Source: CAKSST01 sp045535505 (GTDB lineage Bacteria > Bacillota > Clostridia > Oscillospirales > Acutalibacteraceae). From it: a stretch of 64,000 nt of DNA. Of the stretch, positions 26,287-35,234 are shown piece after piece. The translations under genes were made by a program, and so were the position numbers. Location of the stretch: the NCBI GenBank assembly GCA_045535505.1, contig JAZSLU010000023.1, positions 62,001-126,000 on the forward strand, in the 5' to 3' direction. Within the stretch, counting starts at the first letter, position 1; the number at the start of each line of letters is the position of its first letter. The notes beneath the pieces are model-generated. The model had not been told where the DNA came from, ran no database searches, and was given only the letters and a program-made list of their open reading frames with translations.

Positions 26287-27349
26287 CTTCGCCCTTTAAC
26301 ATTTGTGCTCGATAGTGAGTTATAAGTGCATCAACTATCTCGTCAATATCTCCGTTAAGAATCTGCTCTAATCTATAAAGTGTTAAACCTATACGGTGGT
26401 CGGTCATTCTGCCCTGAGGATAGTTGTAAGTTCTAATGCGCTCTGAGCGGTCACCTGTGCCAACCTGAGCCTTACGGTCGGATGCAATTTCTTGCTGTTG
26501 GCGGTTTAATTCTTGCTCATAGAGACGGCTTTTTAGCACTTTCATTGCTTTATCACGGTTTTTGTGCTGACTGCGCTCGTCTTGACATTCAACCACAAGA
26601 CCTGTGGGAAGGTGGGTTATGCGAATAGCCGACTCGGTTTTGTTAACGTGCTGACCGCCTGCACCGCCCGAACGATAGGTGTCAATCTGCAAATCTGCAG
26701 GGTTAATATCAATTTCAACGTCTTCAACCTCGGGCAAAACAGCAACCGTAACGGTTGATGTATGAATTCTGCCCGATGCTTCGGTTTCGGGTACACGTTG
26801 AACACGATGAACGCCGCTTTCATATTTAAAGCGTGAATATGCGCCCTCGCCCTCAATCATAAAGCTTACTTCTTTATAACCGCCAAGCTCGGTTTCGTTG
26901 GCATTTATCATTTCCATCTTCCAACGTTTTGTTTCGGCATACATACTGTACATTCTTGTAAGCGCCGCCGCAAAGAGAGCAGCTTCCTCACCGCCTGCAC
27001 CGCCACGAATTTCGATAATAACGTTTTTGTGGTCGTTGGGGTCTTGGGGTAAAAGCAAAATTTTAAGTTCTTCTGCAAAGGTTTCAACGCGCTGTGAGGC
27101 TTCATCAAGCTGTTCTTGAGCAAGTTCTTTAAGTTCCTTATCTGTACTGCTTGAAAGAATTTCTTTTGCTTCATTTTCGTCGTTGACTGCCTGTGCATAC
27201 TCACGATATTTTTCAACAATGGGGGTGAGTTTTTTGTGCTCACGCATTAGTTGGGTAAAGCGGGACTGATCCCTGACGGTGTCGGGATTTTCAAGCTCTT
27301 TTCCTATCTCTTCATATTTTTGCTCTACTGATTTTATTTTATCGAACAT
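26267..27349 (-). CDS. prfA: Peptide chain release factor 1
   Basis: Recognises UAA and UAG stop codons and triggers peptide release. The catalytic GGQ is in YRSGGAGGQHVNKTESAIRI. GVHRVQRVPETEASGRIHTS marks the class-I RF fold. 360 aa, full length. Twelve bases separate it from the DUF951 gene; a prmC methyltransferase gene, often adjacent, is not here. Confidence 0.97.
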   Translation of the reverse strand: MFDKIKSVEQKYEEIGKELENPDTVRDQSRFTQLMREHKKLTPIVEKYREYAQAVNDENEAKEILSSSTDKELKELAQEQLDEASQRVETFAEELKILLLPQDPNDHKNVIIEIRGGAGGEEAALFAAALTRMYSMYAETKRWKMEMINANETELGGYKEVSFMIEGEGAYSRFKYESGVHRVQRVPETEASGRIHTSTVTVAVLPEVEDVEIDINPADLQIDTYRSGGAGGQHVNKTESAIRITHLPTGLVVECQDERSQHKNRDKAMKVLKSRLYEQELNRQQQEIASDRKAQVGTGDRSERIRTYNYPQGRMTDHRIGLTLYRLEQILNGDIDEIVDALITHYRAQMLKGEDENTNI

Positions 27350-27361
27350 TATGTTGCCATC

Positions 27362-27541
27362 CTATTCTCGTATTATTTTTTTAATGTTTTTTTCGATTTT
27401 CGAACGGGGAGCCATAACTTCCCTGCCGCAACCTTCGCATCTTATTTTAAAGTCCATACCGACCCTTAAAACCACAAAGGTATCTGCACCGCAGGGATGC
27501 GGTTTTTTCATTTTTATTTTGTCGTTTACCAAAACGTCCAC
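27362..27541 (-). CDS. DUF951 (YyzM-like) small zinc-ribbon-like protein
   Basis: A 59-aa gene with a GTG start (27539-27541) behind AAGGGGGG. It carries the family signature MKKPHPCG, then RCEGCGREVMAPRSKIEKN. The Cys-x2-Cys pair plus the earlier His and Cys suggest a small metal-binding or nucleic-acid-binding fold. Function is unknown. In other Firmicutes such genes lie near replication and translation genes; here it heads the prfA operon. Confidence 0.88.
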   Translation of the reverse strand: MDVLVNDKIKMKKPHPCGADTFVVLRVGMDFKIRCEGCGREVMAPRSKIEKNIKKIIRE

Positions 27542-27566
27542 ATAAAAACCCCCCTTATCCCAATTT

Positions 27567-27595
27567 ATTATATATCAAAGTTATTATAAAGGCAA
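27567..27595 (-). promoter_or_regulatory. Promoter of the DUF951-prfA-sua5-coaE-apeB operon
   Basis: TTGCCT (27590-27595), 17-base spacer, perfect TATAAT (27567-27572), 26 bases before the GTG start. Confidence 0.7.
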
Positions 27596-27602
27596 TATTT
27601 TC

Positions 27603-27631
27603 TTGATAATGTGTACTCTTAATGTTAAAAT
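27603..27631 (+). promoter_or_regulatory. Promoter of the yhaO-yhaN pair
   Basis: TTGATA (27603-27608), 17-base spacer, TAAAAT (27626-27631) with an extended TG; back to back with the DUF951 promoter. Confidence 0.7.
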
Positions 27632-27662
27632 GTATGTAGAATTATTGTCTGGAGGGGTTGTT

Positions 27663-28766
27663 TTGAGCATTAAAATTATTCACACTGCCGATTTGCACTT
27701 AGGCCGTGCTTTGCCTTACCTTAATACACGTGCCGCATCTCGTCGCAGTGAAATTTTGCTCACCTTGCAAAAAATTTGCGAAATCTGCAAAAGTGAGTCT
27801 GCCGATGCGCTTGTTATTGCGGGAGATATTTTTGAATCACCCTGTCCTGAGCGCAACATTGCCCAGCAGACTTTTTCAATTTTAGATAACCTGGGATTGC
27901 CTGTTGTTATTTGTGCGGGCAACCACGACTGTTTGCTTTGCGACTCTCCTTATTTTACGCAAAATTTGCCCGACAATGTTACTTTGCTGACAAAAGAAGT
28001 TCCTTTTGTTAAAATTGGCGATGCCGCAATTTACGGTGTTTCGTTCTACGATTATGAAATGTTTATGTCAGCTCCTCCCAGTTTACCGAACAAAGACGGC
28101 ATAAACATTCTTGTACTGCATGCCGACATTGAAACCGAAAGCCGTTACAACCCCATTAATACAGATTTTATTGCAACCAGCGGTGCAGATTATGTCGCAT
28201 TGGGTCACATACACAAAAAAAGCGAGATAAAACAGGCAGGTAACACCTATTACGCTTACAGCGGTTGTCCTGAAGGTCAAGGCTTTGACGAGTTGGATGT
28301 TTGCGGTGTTTATAGCGTGATGGTTGAAAAAGGTAACTGCAAAGCCCAGTTTTTGCCTGTTAGCAAACGAATTCACGCTTTTGAAAAAATTGATGTTTCT
28401 TCTTGCTTTGACAATCTTGCAGTATGCCAAACAATCGAAGCCGTTTTAAAAGAAAAGTTTGGTCAAAGTTTTTGCGAAAATCTCTACAAAATTCATCTTG
28501 TCGGAGATAAAAACTTTGCGATTGACACTGCGTTTGTTACCCAAAGTCTTTCACAAAACATATATTTTATTAAAGTTGCAGATAAAACAAATGCAAAAAT
28601 CAATCTTGAAATTTTGGCAAAAGAACCAACTTTAAAAGGCATTTTTGTGCAACGTATGATGGAAAAATTGAATGGATGTACACAGCAAGAACTGCCGCTT
28701 TACGAAGAGGCATTAAAGCTTGGACTTGCGGCTTTTGACGGGGAGGTAATTTTTGATGAAAATTAA
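27663..28766 (+). CDS. SbcD/YhaO-like DNA exonuclease, metallophosphoesterase subunit
   Basis: Mre11-like nuclease subunit that pairs with the SbcC-like ATPase encoded next. Phosphoesterase motifs: HTADLHLGR, VIAGDIFESP, ICAGNHDCLL, LHADIETE and YVALGHIHKKSE. About 367 aa from TTG 27663, seven bases after GGAGGGG; the upstream frame to 27603 runs through the promoter and is rejected. The gene overlaps the next by 11 bp. Expected role: processing of DNA ends and hairpins in break repair. Confidence 0.9.
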   Translation: MSIKIIHTADLHLGRALPYLNTRAASRRSEILLTLQKICEICKSESADALVIAGDIFESPCPERNIAQQTFSILDNLGLPVVICAGNHDCLLCDSPYFTQNLPDNVTLLTKEVPFVKIGDAAIYGVSFYDYEMFMSAPPSLPNKDGINILVLHADIETESRYNPINTDFIATSGADYVALGHIHKKSEIKQAGNTYYAYSGCPEGQGFDELDVCGVYSVMVEKGNCKAQFLPVSKRIHAFEKIDVSSCFDNLAVCQTIEAVLKEKFGQSFCENLYKIHLVGDKNFAIDTAFVTQSLSQNIYFIKVADKTNAKINLEILAKEPTLKGIFVQRMMEKLNGCTQQELPLYEEALKLGLAAFDGEVIFDEN

Positions 28767-30846
28767 TAAAATCCAAATTACCGCTTTTGGCAAACTCAAA
28801 AATTTTGAAATGGCACTAAACGATAAGTTTAACCTCGTTTTTGGCGACAATGAAGCAGGAAAATCAACCGTTATGGCTTTTATTAAGATGGCGCTTTACG
28901 GTTCGAGCGTTCGCGGCTCTAGTCTTGACAATCCACGTGTTAAATTTTTGCCGTTTGATTCGTCCCAAATGGGCGGTGTTTTATATTTTACGCATGACCG
29001 CATAAATTATCGTCTTGACTGCAAGTTTGGTGCAACACCGGCAAAAGACAAAATTATTTTATTCAACGACGACACATCAGAGATTGTAAATCTTGGCACG
29101 TCACAGAGCGTTGGTGAATATTTTTTTGATTTAGGCGGACAAACATTTGAATCGACCGCTTTTATACAAAGCATTACCCCAAGCGGCGGCGCTGACGAAA
29201 TTGCAAAGCATTTGAGCAGTATAACCGGCGCAGACGAAAGTGTTTCACCCGAACTTGTTAAAAAAAGGCTTGTTGCCGCAAAGGACAGTCAATTTACAAA
29301 GCGTCGTGTTGGTGCGGGAGATAAAATTGCCGACCAAATTGAGAAACTGAAAAAAGAATTGCAAGACGAAAAAGACCGAGCAAAAATGCTTAGCGGCATT
29401 AAGGCTGAGATATCGCAAAAACAGGCAGAAATTGAGAAAAAAAAACAGAGAAAAGCACATTTGACTGCCGTTGTTAATATGGCAGGTAACATTCACCGAT
29501 ATGAACAGCTTAATGAACTTATTAAAGTCCATCAAAGCAAAAACGAGCTTGGTTCTCTTTGTAAAGGCGCCAATCGCGATTTTATAAGCAACTGCCATCA
29601 AGCTTTATGGAATTGTAATAATCTGCAAAACACGGCCAACAACGAAAAGGCTGCTGCCTCAAAGGCTTTGTCGGCGGCAAACGTCAATTCTTTAGAACAG
29701 GCTTCAGAGGTTTTAGAGCAGACAAAAGCCCAATTTGAAAAAAGCAAAAAACGCAGCCCTTTGTTACGCACGGTTTTGATAGTTTTGGGGGTAATACTTG
29801 TCTTTGGCGGTGTGGCGGCACAGTTTTTTACAAGTTTATTTGCTTATCCGTTTATTGCGGTTGGGGTTATATTAAGCGTTTTAGGTATTACATTAAAGAA
29901 CAAAAAGGGATACAACACTTTACAACTGCAACAAAAAATTTCTGCTTTGGAGAATGCAATTTCTATTGCAAAACAAAGCAACACCTCAAACCAGAAGGCA
30001 GTTGATTCTGTTTGTGCATTTGTAAACGATATAAAAAAATTGGACACAGATGCAACCTTTGAAACTGCAAAGCAGACCCTTGACCGCTTTGAGAGATTAA
30101 CCCAAGTGTTGCAAGACAAAACAAGCAGTTTTGCCGCATTATCACAGGCTTTGGGCGTGTCTTATGATGAGGCTGTAAAAGAGTTGGAATCAATGCCCAA
30201 AACCGAAGTAACCGAGCAGCAGATTGCTTATGCTAAAGATGAGCTTAATGCCATTGAACAGACACTTACATCACTTGTTATGTCGGTTGCCACTCTTAAC
30301 GAAAGACTCAATTCGAGCGTAGCACACAAGGGTGCCGCCCAAATTGAGCGTGAAATTTACGAAGCCGAAAAAGATTTAAAACGTCGCACTTTATTTGCCA
30401 ACGCAGCAGACCTTGCAAACGAGGTTTTGGCAGATGCTTATTCACAGTTGCGACAGTCTTTTGGGCCACAGCTTAACCAGAAAACTGCCGAGTTGTTTGC
30501 TAAATTAACAAAAGGGAAATATGACCAAATTAAAGTTTCGCACGATTTAACCTTAACGGCGGGCGAGCAAGGCGCCTTTAGTTTGATTGACTTGGGATAT
30601 TTAAGCGCCGGTACAGCCGACCAAGCCTACATTGCTTTACGCCTTGCGGTTGCGGGTTTGCTCGCAAACGGAAATTTGCCAATCTTTTTGGATGATGCAT
30701 TTTTACAGTTTGACCACAACCGTGAGAGTGTCGCTTTCGAACTTTTGAGCGAAATTTCTAAACAACAGCAAATTATGTTTTTTACCTGCAAGGGCGATAC
30801 CGCAAAACGAGCACAACAGGTTGGTGCAAATTTAATTAATATGTAA
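28756..30846 (+). CDS. SbcC/YhaN-like SMC-family ATPase
   Basis: Partner of the upstream nuclease. The N-terminal AAA part has FGKLKNFEM and the P-loop NLVFGDNEAGKSTVMAF. Long coiled-coil regions (about 170-330 and 380-560) flank two hydrophobic segments near 335-375 (LLRTVLIVLGVILVFGG, FAYPFIAVGVILSVLG), typical of YhaN but not of SbcC. The C-terminal half-site is YLSAGTADQAYIALRLAV (signature) and PIFLDDAFLQFD (Walker B). 696 aa. The membrane segments suggest membrane-associated DNA processing. Confidence 0.88.
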   Translation: MKINKIQITAFGKLKNFEMALNDKFNLVFGDNEAGKSTVMAFIKMALYGSSVRGSSLDNPRVKFLPFDSSQMGGVLYFTHDRINYRLDCKFGATPAKDKIILFNDDTSEIVNLGTSQSVGEYFFDLGGQTFESTAFIQSITPSGGADEIAKHLSSITGADESVSPELVKKRLVAAKDSQFTKRRVGAGDKIADQIEKLKKELQDEKDRAKMLSGIKAEISQKQAEIEKKKQRKAHLTAVVNMAGNIHRYEQLNELIKVHQSKNELGSLCKGANRDFISNCHQALWNCNNLQNTANNEKAAASKALSAANVNSLEQASEVLEQTKAQFEKSKKRSPLLRTVLIVLGVILVFGGVAAQFFTSLFAYPFIAVGVILSVLGITLKNKKGYNTLQLQQKISALENAISIAKQSNTSNQKAVDSVCAFVNDIKKLDTDATFETAKQTLDRFERLTQVLQDKTSSFAALSQALGVSYDEAVKELESMPKTEVTEQQIAYAKDELNAIEQTLTSLVMSVATLNERLNSSVAHKGAAQIEREIYEAEKDLKRRTLFANAADLANEVLADAYSQLRQSFGPQLNQKTAELFAKLTKGKYDQIKVSHDLTLTAGEQGAFSLIDLGYLSAGTADQAYIALRLAVAGLLANGNLPIFLDDAFLQFDHNRESVAFELLSEISKQQQIMFFTCKGDTAKRAQQVGANLINM

Positions 30847-30847
30847 A

Positions 30848-30880
30848 AAAAGACGCTTTGGAAAAACCAAAGCGTCTTTT
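30848..30880. terminator. Bidirectional terminator between yhaN and the kinase gene
   Basis: Perfect 14-bp stem AAAAGACGCTTTGG/CCAAAGCGTCTTTT (30848-30861, 30867-30880). Confidence 0.9.
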
Positions 30881-30885
30881 AAATT

Positions 30886-32265
30886 TTATTTAACCAACGT
30901 GGGTGCGGGAATAGCTTTTTTGGCATCCCATAGGTCTTTAAAACATCCAAGAGCCGTAAGCTGTGATGCCACGTTGCCTATTGCCGTTGCCTCTGCGGGA
31001 CCTGCCCAAATGTTTCTGCCTGTAAACTCTAATGCAAGTTTATTAAGGTATGGGTCGCGAGAACCGCCGCCGACAATATAAATGTCATTATATTTTTTGC
31101 CTGTAAATGTTTCAAGCTTTTCAATATTAATTGCATACTTTGAAGCGATACTTCTATAAGCGCAATTTACCAAGTCACCCAATTCTTCGGTATAAGGCAT
31201 ATCGTGCTCTTTAATATATGTTTTAAGAGCCTCTATCATTGACTGCGGAGCTTTAAACGAAGGGTCACCCACGTCAACCGTTGCAGTGTAGGTTGATTTT
31301 TCAGCCATTTCGCAAAGGTCGTCATAACTATATTTATCACCAAACTCACGCTTGATTTGCTGTATCATCCAAAGACCTGTTATGCCGAACATTGCACAAT
31401 AATGGTTGTCGGTAATGAAATAGTTTGAACAAGAAAAGGTTTCATATCCGTCTTTGATAATGGGTTTATCAATATAAGCGCCCATCATAGACCAAGTGCC
31501 TGAACTTATAAACACGCAATCTTTGGTGCAAGGTACTGCAACCGAAGCAGAAATTGTATCATGCTCGGGTGGCAAAATAACCTTGGGACAAATGCCTGTT
31601 TCTTTAGCAATTTCGGGTTTAACTTCACCAACAATAGACGTTGGGGGTAACGGTTTTGAAAAAATGTTTGCGGGAAGTTCCAACATATCAATAACTTCAT
31701 TATCAAAATCGTTAGTCTGCGCATTAATCAAAAGTGATGTCTGGCATATTGTAAGTTCATTAACCGTTTTACCTGTGAGCAAAAAGTTGAGATAGTCGGG
31801 GATGTTTAAAAAGTGCGCTGCCCGTTTTACATCATTGGTATTATTGTTAAGATAAACTAGTTGGAAAGCCGAGTTCATCTCTCCGCCTACCATACCTGCA
31901 ACCGCATAAGAATCTTTTTTTTGATACTTTGTGGTTGCACGCACACCTTTTGTACGAGAATCACGATAAGCTACAACATCGCCTATGCGGTCACCCTTAT
32001 CATCAATAAGCGCAAAGTCTATACCGAAGCAGTCAATACCCATTGAGACAGGCTGAATGCCCATATCCGCACAACGCTTCATACCAATTTTAATTTCGCA
32101 AAACAGACGGTCGATATCCCAACAAAGATGTCCGTCCTTCATTTTAGCGCCGTTTTGAAAACGGTGTATTTCCTCGACGGTAATGTAACCGTCTTTAAGA
32201 TATCCGAGCATCACACGTCCGTTTGATGCTCCGATATCTACTGCAAGACAATAATTTTTTTCCAT
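30886..32265 (-). CDS. Rhamnulokinase-type FGGY carbohydrate kinase
   Basis: 459-aa sugar kinase of the FGGY family, nearest in motif to RhaB: AVDIGASNGRVMLGYL, GHLCWDIDRLF, GIDCFGIDFALID, VVAYRDSRT, then IFISSGTWSM-like VFISSGTWSMMGAYI and YIVGGGSRDPYLNKLALEFTGR. It should phosphorylate a ketose or related polyol. No rhaA or rhaD lies nearby, and its neighbours are an aminotransferase and a Gfo/Idh/MocA enzyme, so L-rhamnulose is doubtful as the substrate. It is the last gene of the minus arm of the divergent island. Confidence 0.85.
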   Translation of the reverse strand: MEKNYCLAVDIGASNGRVMLGYLKDGYITVEEIHRFQNGAKMKDGHLCWDIDRLFCEIKIGMKRCADMGIQPVSMGIDCFGIDFALIDDKGDRIGDVVAYRDSRTKGVRATTKYQKKDSYAVAGMVGGEMNSAFQLVYLNNNTNDVKRAAHFLNIPDYLNFLLTGKTVNELTICQTSLLINAQTNDFDNEVIDMLELPANIFSKPLPPTSIVGEVKPEIAKETGICPKVILPPEHDTISASVAVPCTKDCVFISSGTWSMMGAYIDKPIIKDGYETFSCSNYFITDNHYCAMFGITGLWMIQQIKREFGDKYSYDDLCEMAEKSTYTATVDVGDPSFKAPQSMIEALKTYIKEHDMPYTEELGDLVNCAYRSIASKYAINIEKLETFTGKKYNDIYIVGGGSRDPYLNKLALEFTGRNIWAGPAEATAIGNVASQLTALGCFKDLWDAKKAIPAPTLVK

Positions 32266-32277
32266 ATTTTTTAGTCC

Positions 32278-33816
32278 TTAGGAAAGTTTTGCAATACCTT
32301 TTTTGATTCTGTCATAAACAACATCAAGAACAACCTCGTTGCTGATAAGGGGAAGTTTCCAAAGAACTGCGGGAGGACAAGCAGCCTTGTAAAGCTGGGC
32401 GCTAATGTCAACGCACATTTCGTTCATAATCTTAGTAAACTCCGCTGCTTTATTGATGTCACGGAAGATGATTGCAGAAAGATGTCCAAGACCTTCGGGA
32501 GCATCCAAAAGTTCGGGATATTCTTTTGCAAGTTTTACCATGAGCTCATCAATCTTGTTGCCCATAGCCTCAATTTCTGCACCGTTTGCTCTTGCAAATT
32601 CCATTGTAATAATGTATGCAAGACTTGCAAGTTCTTCCTGACCGTTTGTAACGAGAGCGCCGAACTGGTTAAGTGTATCTGCACAAGCGGTTGTAAGAAC
32701 CTTACTTGCAGGATATTCACCGCCGGGGAAGCCCTTACCGATGATAACAAAGTCAGGTGTTAAGCCGTATTTGCGGAACAAGAACATTCCGTCATACCAC
32801 ATACATGACTGAATTTCGTCACAGAGGGTAAATGTGTCGTACTTGCGGCAAAGCTCGTGTGCTTTCTGCAAGAATTCAACAGTAAGACGAATGCCACCGT
32901 AGTTCATAAGAATGATTTCGTGCAAGAAACCTGCAGTTTTATATTTGCCTTGGTTGTAGCGCTCAATCTTCTCAGCAAAGTCGTTAATATCGTTTTTCTT
33001 AACGCTTACTACACGATAAAGTTCGCTTTCTTCGCATTTTTTGTAGAATGTGGGCCACATGCCGCGCAATGTCTGAGCGATGATGGTTGTACCATGATAG
33101 TTAGCATTTTTTCCTTCGGTGTTGTCTTCCATAATGAAGAAAACAGGAATCTTGCCCTCATATTTGGGAGCATCAAACGTTTCGTCAAGACGATAGAAGC
33201 GTGAAAGCATCATTTTGATACCTGCTTCAACTGCCAAAGAACCTGTTTCGAGGTTGATAAGACGGTTGATTACCTGAGGCTCTTTTGATGCTAAAATTTC
33301 ATCAATTTTTGCATCGTCAGTAACGCCGTTTGCAGCAGCAATAATCTGACGCTCACAAAGACGTGTTATGTAACCACGAGTGTTATTATGTGTTGCATTA
33401 AGAATGCCGAGTTTACGTGCATTTGTAATAAGTTTGTAGCCGGGGAAATTGTGGCCGAGTGATGCATGATAATGCTCACTCTTTGCAATAAGGTATGCTC
33501 TGCCGTCCTGACCGACTCTTGTGCAACCTAAGCCACCGATAGGTGCCATATTAAAATGGGTTGCTTTTTTAAACGAATCGGTAGGTGCGCCGGGCATTGC
33601 ATCATCAAAGCCTTCAACAATCTTCTCGCCTGTCTTTTTGGCGAGGTCGTTCATACGCTCTACATATTCTTGTGGAAAAAAGTCAACTTTTTCTTGAATA
33701 AGAGCATCTACTTCAGCGGGGTCCATACCGTTAACTTCAACAGCAACAGTTTTAACCGCTTGCATATATTCTTTGCCGAGCAAATCCTCAAGTGAACGAG
33801 TGATATTTTTCATCAT
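32278..33816 (-). CDS. Class III PLP-dependent aminotransferase of unknown substrate
   Basis: 512-aa fold-type I aminotransferase. FTLCDEIQSCMWYDGMF provides the Asp that contacts the pyridine nitrogen, and DFVIIGKGFPGGEYPASK the PLP-binding Lys. It has a glycine-rich entry NMAPIGGLGCTRVGQDG and an N-terminal extension of about 60 residues beyond usual class III enzymes. In a sugar-catabolic operon it could remove an amino group from, or add one to, a keto-sugar or cyclitol. It lies 15 bp after the oxidoreductase gene and 12 bp before the kinase gene. Confidence 0.82.
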   Translation of the reverse strand: MMKNITRSLEDLLGKEYMQAVKTVAVEVNGMDPAEVDALIQEKVDFFPQEYVERMNDLAKKTGEKIVEGFDDAMPGAPTDSFKKATHFNMAPIGGLGCTRVGQDGRAYLIAKSEHYHASLGHNFPGYKLITNARKLGILNATHNNTRGYITRLCERQIIAAANGVTDDAKIDEILASKEPQVINRLINLETGSLAVEAGIKMMLSRFYRLDETFDAPKYEGKIPVFFIMEDNTEGKNANYHGTTIIAQTLRGMWPTFYKKCEESELYRVVSVKKNDINDFAEKIERYNQGKYKTAGFLHEIILMNYGGIRLTVEFLQKAHELCRKYDTFTLCDEIQSCMWYDGMFLFRKYGLTPDFVIIGKGFPGGEYPASKVLTTACADTLNQFGALVTNGQEELASLAYIITMEFARANGAEIEAMGNKIDELMVKLAKEYPELLDAPEGLGHLSAIIFRDINKAAEFTKIMNEMCVDISAQLYKAACPPAVLWKLPLISNEVVLDVVYDRIKKGIAKLS

Positions 33817-33831
33817 TTCTTTTTATTCTCC

Positions 33832-34962
33832 TTAAAGTTCTACGATTGTCTTTTCTTTTTCTGATTTAAGTGCAGCAGTGTGCAGTTTATGTGAAATTAC
33901 GGTTTCTTCTGGAAGAACGCAACCGAACTCAACCTCTTTACCTGCTACTTCCTCAATGAAGGCTGCCCACATTTGAAGAATTGCGTCTGTAAAGCCAAAC
34001 TCAAAAATTTCAACAGTTGCGGTCTTAAACTGTGTTTTAAAACCAACAACCATACGGTTCCAAACGTGCTCGGTGCCAACCTTTGTGGTGTAAGAAATTG
34101 CATTGGGGTCAAGTGTTGAGAATTTAATTGACATATCCATGCCATAAACCTCAATGAACCAATCGTTTACAGCACCGGGCTGCATACGTTTAAGTTCGAA
34201 AGACATGGGGAATTCGTTACCCTCTTTATCTTTTGCATCGCAAATTAAAAGTGCGTTATCCCATGTTTCGCAAGGTGCCATACCGCCCTTACCATCGGGG
34301 CGCTCGGTAATGTAGTTCATCAACTTGGCGCATACGTTCTGAGGAACCCAACCCATACGGAAAGGAATTGCCTCTGCGTGAAGACCCAAATCACCCATAC
34401 ATCCATATTCGCCGTTAACCGAAATCATTCTCTTCCAGTTGATAGGTTTGTTGGGGTTAAGGTCGCTTGAGTGGCTGAAGCCGCAACGAACCTCAAGAAT
34501 GCGTCCACATTTACCCTCTTTGAGTGCGTTGTAAAGATACTGCGCACCGGGGAAGAATGGAAACTGACCTGCACAACGAATAATTTTATCGGGGTGACGG
34601 CTTATGGCTTCCATAATTTTCTCGTTTTGAGCCATATCCATACCGAAGGGTTTTTCACCCATAAAGTGTTTGCCTGATTCAATAATATCTACATAAAATC
34701 TTTCGTGCAATACGTGGGGAACTGCACAGTAAACAGCATCAATCTCATCGTTTGCAAGAAGCTCATGATAGTCTGTGTACATATATTTAAGAGTAGGAAT
34801 GCGGGGTTTAAACCACTCAAACTCTTTTTCATCTGCTGCACAGATTGCAACGATTTCGGGAATTGCGCTTGGGTTCTCTAACTGAGACCAACGATTGATT
34901 GCGCCAACGAACTCCTTACCCATCATGCCGCAGCCAATCACACCAAATCTAATTTTTTCCAT
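33832..34962 (-). CDS. Gfo/Idh/MocA family NAD(P)-dependent oxidoreductase
   Basis: 376 aa. Rossmann motif FGVIGCGMMGKEFVGAI at the N-terminus, the EKPFG motif (HFMGEKPFGMDMAQ, catalytic-region Lys), and a C-terminal alpha/beta substrate domain (GCMGDLGLHAEAIPFRMGW). Family members oxidise sugars, cyclitols or their derivatives. First gene of the minus arm, with AGGTGAGG as ribosome binding site. The substrate is probably shared with the TIM-barrel enzymes of the opposite arm. Confidence 0.88.
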   Translation of the reverse strand: MEKIRFGVIGCGMMGKEFVGAINRWSQLENPSAIPEIVAICAADEKEFEWFKPRIPTLKYMYTDYHELLANDEIDAVYCAVPHVLHERFYVDIIESGKHFMGEKPFGMDMAQNEKIMEAISRHPDKIIRCAGQFPFFPGAQYLYNALKEGKCGRILEVRCGFSHSSDLNPNKPINWKRMISVNGEYGCMGDLGLHAEAIPFRMGWVPQNVCAKLMNYITERPDGKGGMAPCETWDNALLICDAKDKEGNEFPMSFELKRMQPGAVNDWFIEVYGMDMSIKFSTLDPNAISYTTKVGTEHVWNRMVVGFKTQFKTATVEIFEFGFTDAILQMWAAFIEEVAGKEVEFGCVLPEETVISHKLHTAALKSEKEKTIVEL

Positions 34963-35009
34963 GACCTCACCTCATAAAGTATGATTAATTAGGCTTAAAA
35001 ACAGCCTTT

Positions 35010-35019
35010 TTTCGCCATT
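35010..35019 (-). promoter_or_regulatory. Putative operator of the minus arm (AATGGCGAAA)
   Basis: The 10-mer AATGGCGAAA read on the minus strand starts 4 bases after the -10 box of the minus-arm promoter, over the expected transcript start. A perfect copy in opposite orientation lies at 35154-35163 at the other promoter. Confidence 0.55.
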
Positions 35020-35023
35020 TAAT

Positions 35024-35052
35024 ATTCTAACAGTAAATTTTTGGTTTGTCAA
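35024..35052 (-). promoter_or_regulatory. Promoter of oxidoreductase-aminotransferase-kinase operon
   Basis: Consensus TTGACA (35047-35052), 17-base spacer, TAGAAT (35024-35029). Confidence 0.8.
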
Positions 35053-35113
35053 CGCTTTTAGTCTTTAATAATTTTGATAGTTTCCCTTTTTTTATTATTA
35101 TTTTCTATTTATA

Positions 35114-35142
35114 TTGACTTATTTGCAGTTTGATATTATAAA
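35114..35142 (+). promoter_or_regulatory. Promoter of the TIM barrel-amidohydrolase operon
   Basis: TTGACT (35114-35119), 17-base spacer, TATAAA (35137-35142). It leaves a leader of about 85 nt before the first start codon. Confidence 0.78.
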
Positions 35143-35153
35143 TAAAATAGGAT

Positions 35154-35163
35154 AATGGCGAAA
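35154..35163 (+). promoter_or_regulatory. Putative operator of the plus arm (AATGGCGAAA)
   Basis: Exact inverted copy of the motif at 35010-35019, placed just downstream of the predicted +1, a position typical for repressor binding. The regulator gene is not in the neighbourhood. Confidence 0.55.
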
Positions 35164-35234
35164 TGGGTTTTCCTTTTCCATTATATCACACACTTTATAA
35201 ACTTTAAAAAGACATTAATTTTTAGGAGGATATT

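Noticed and set aside
27279..27545. Plus-strand frame opposite DUF951 and prfA
   Set aside because: Antisense to two recognisable genes, no ribosome binding site, low-complexity translation.
30886..32265. Reading the kinase region as an L-rhamnose operon
   Set aside because: The kinase is RhaB-like, but there is no rhaA, rhaD, rhaM or rhamnose transporter, and the neighbours do not fit rhamnose breakdown.
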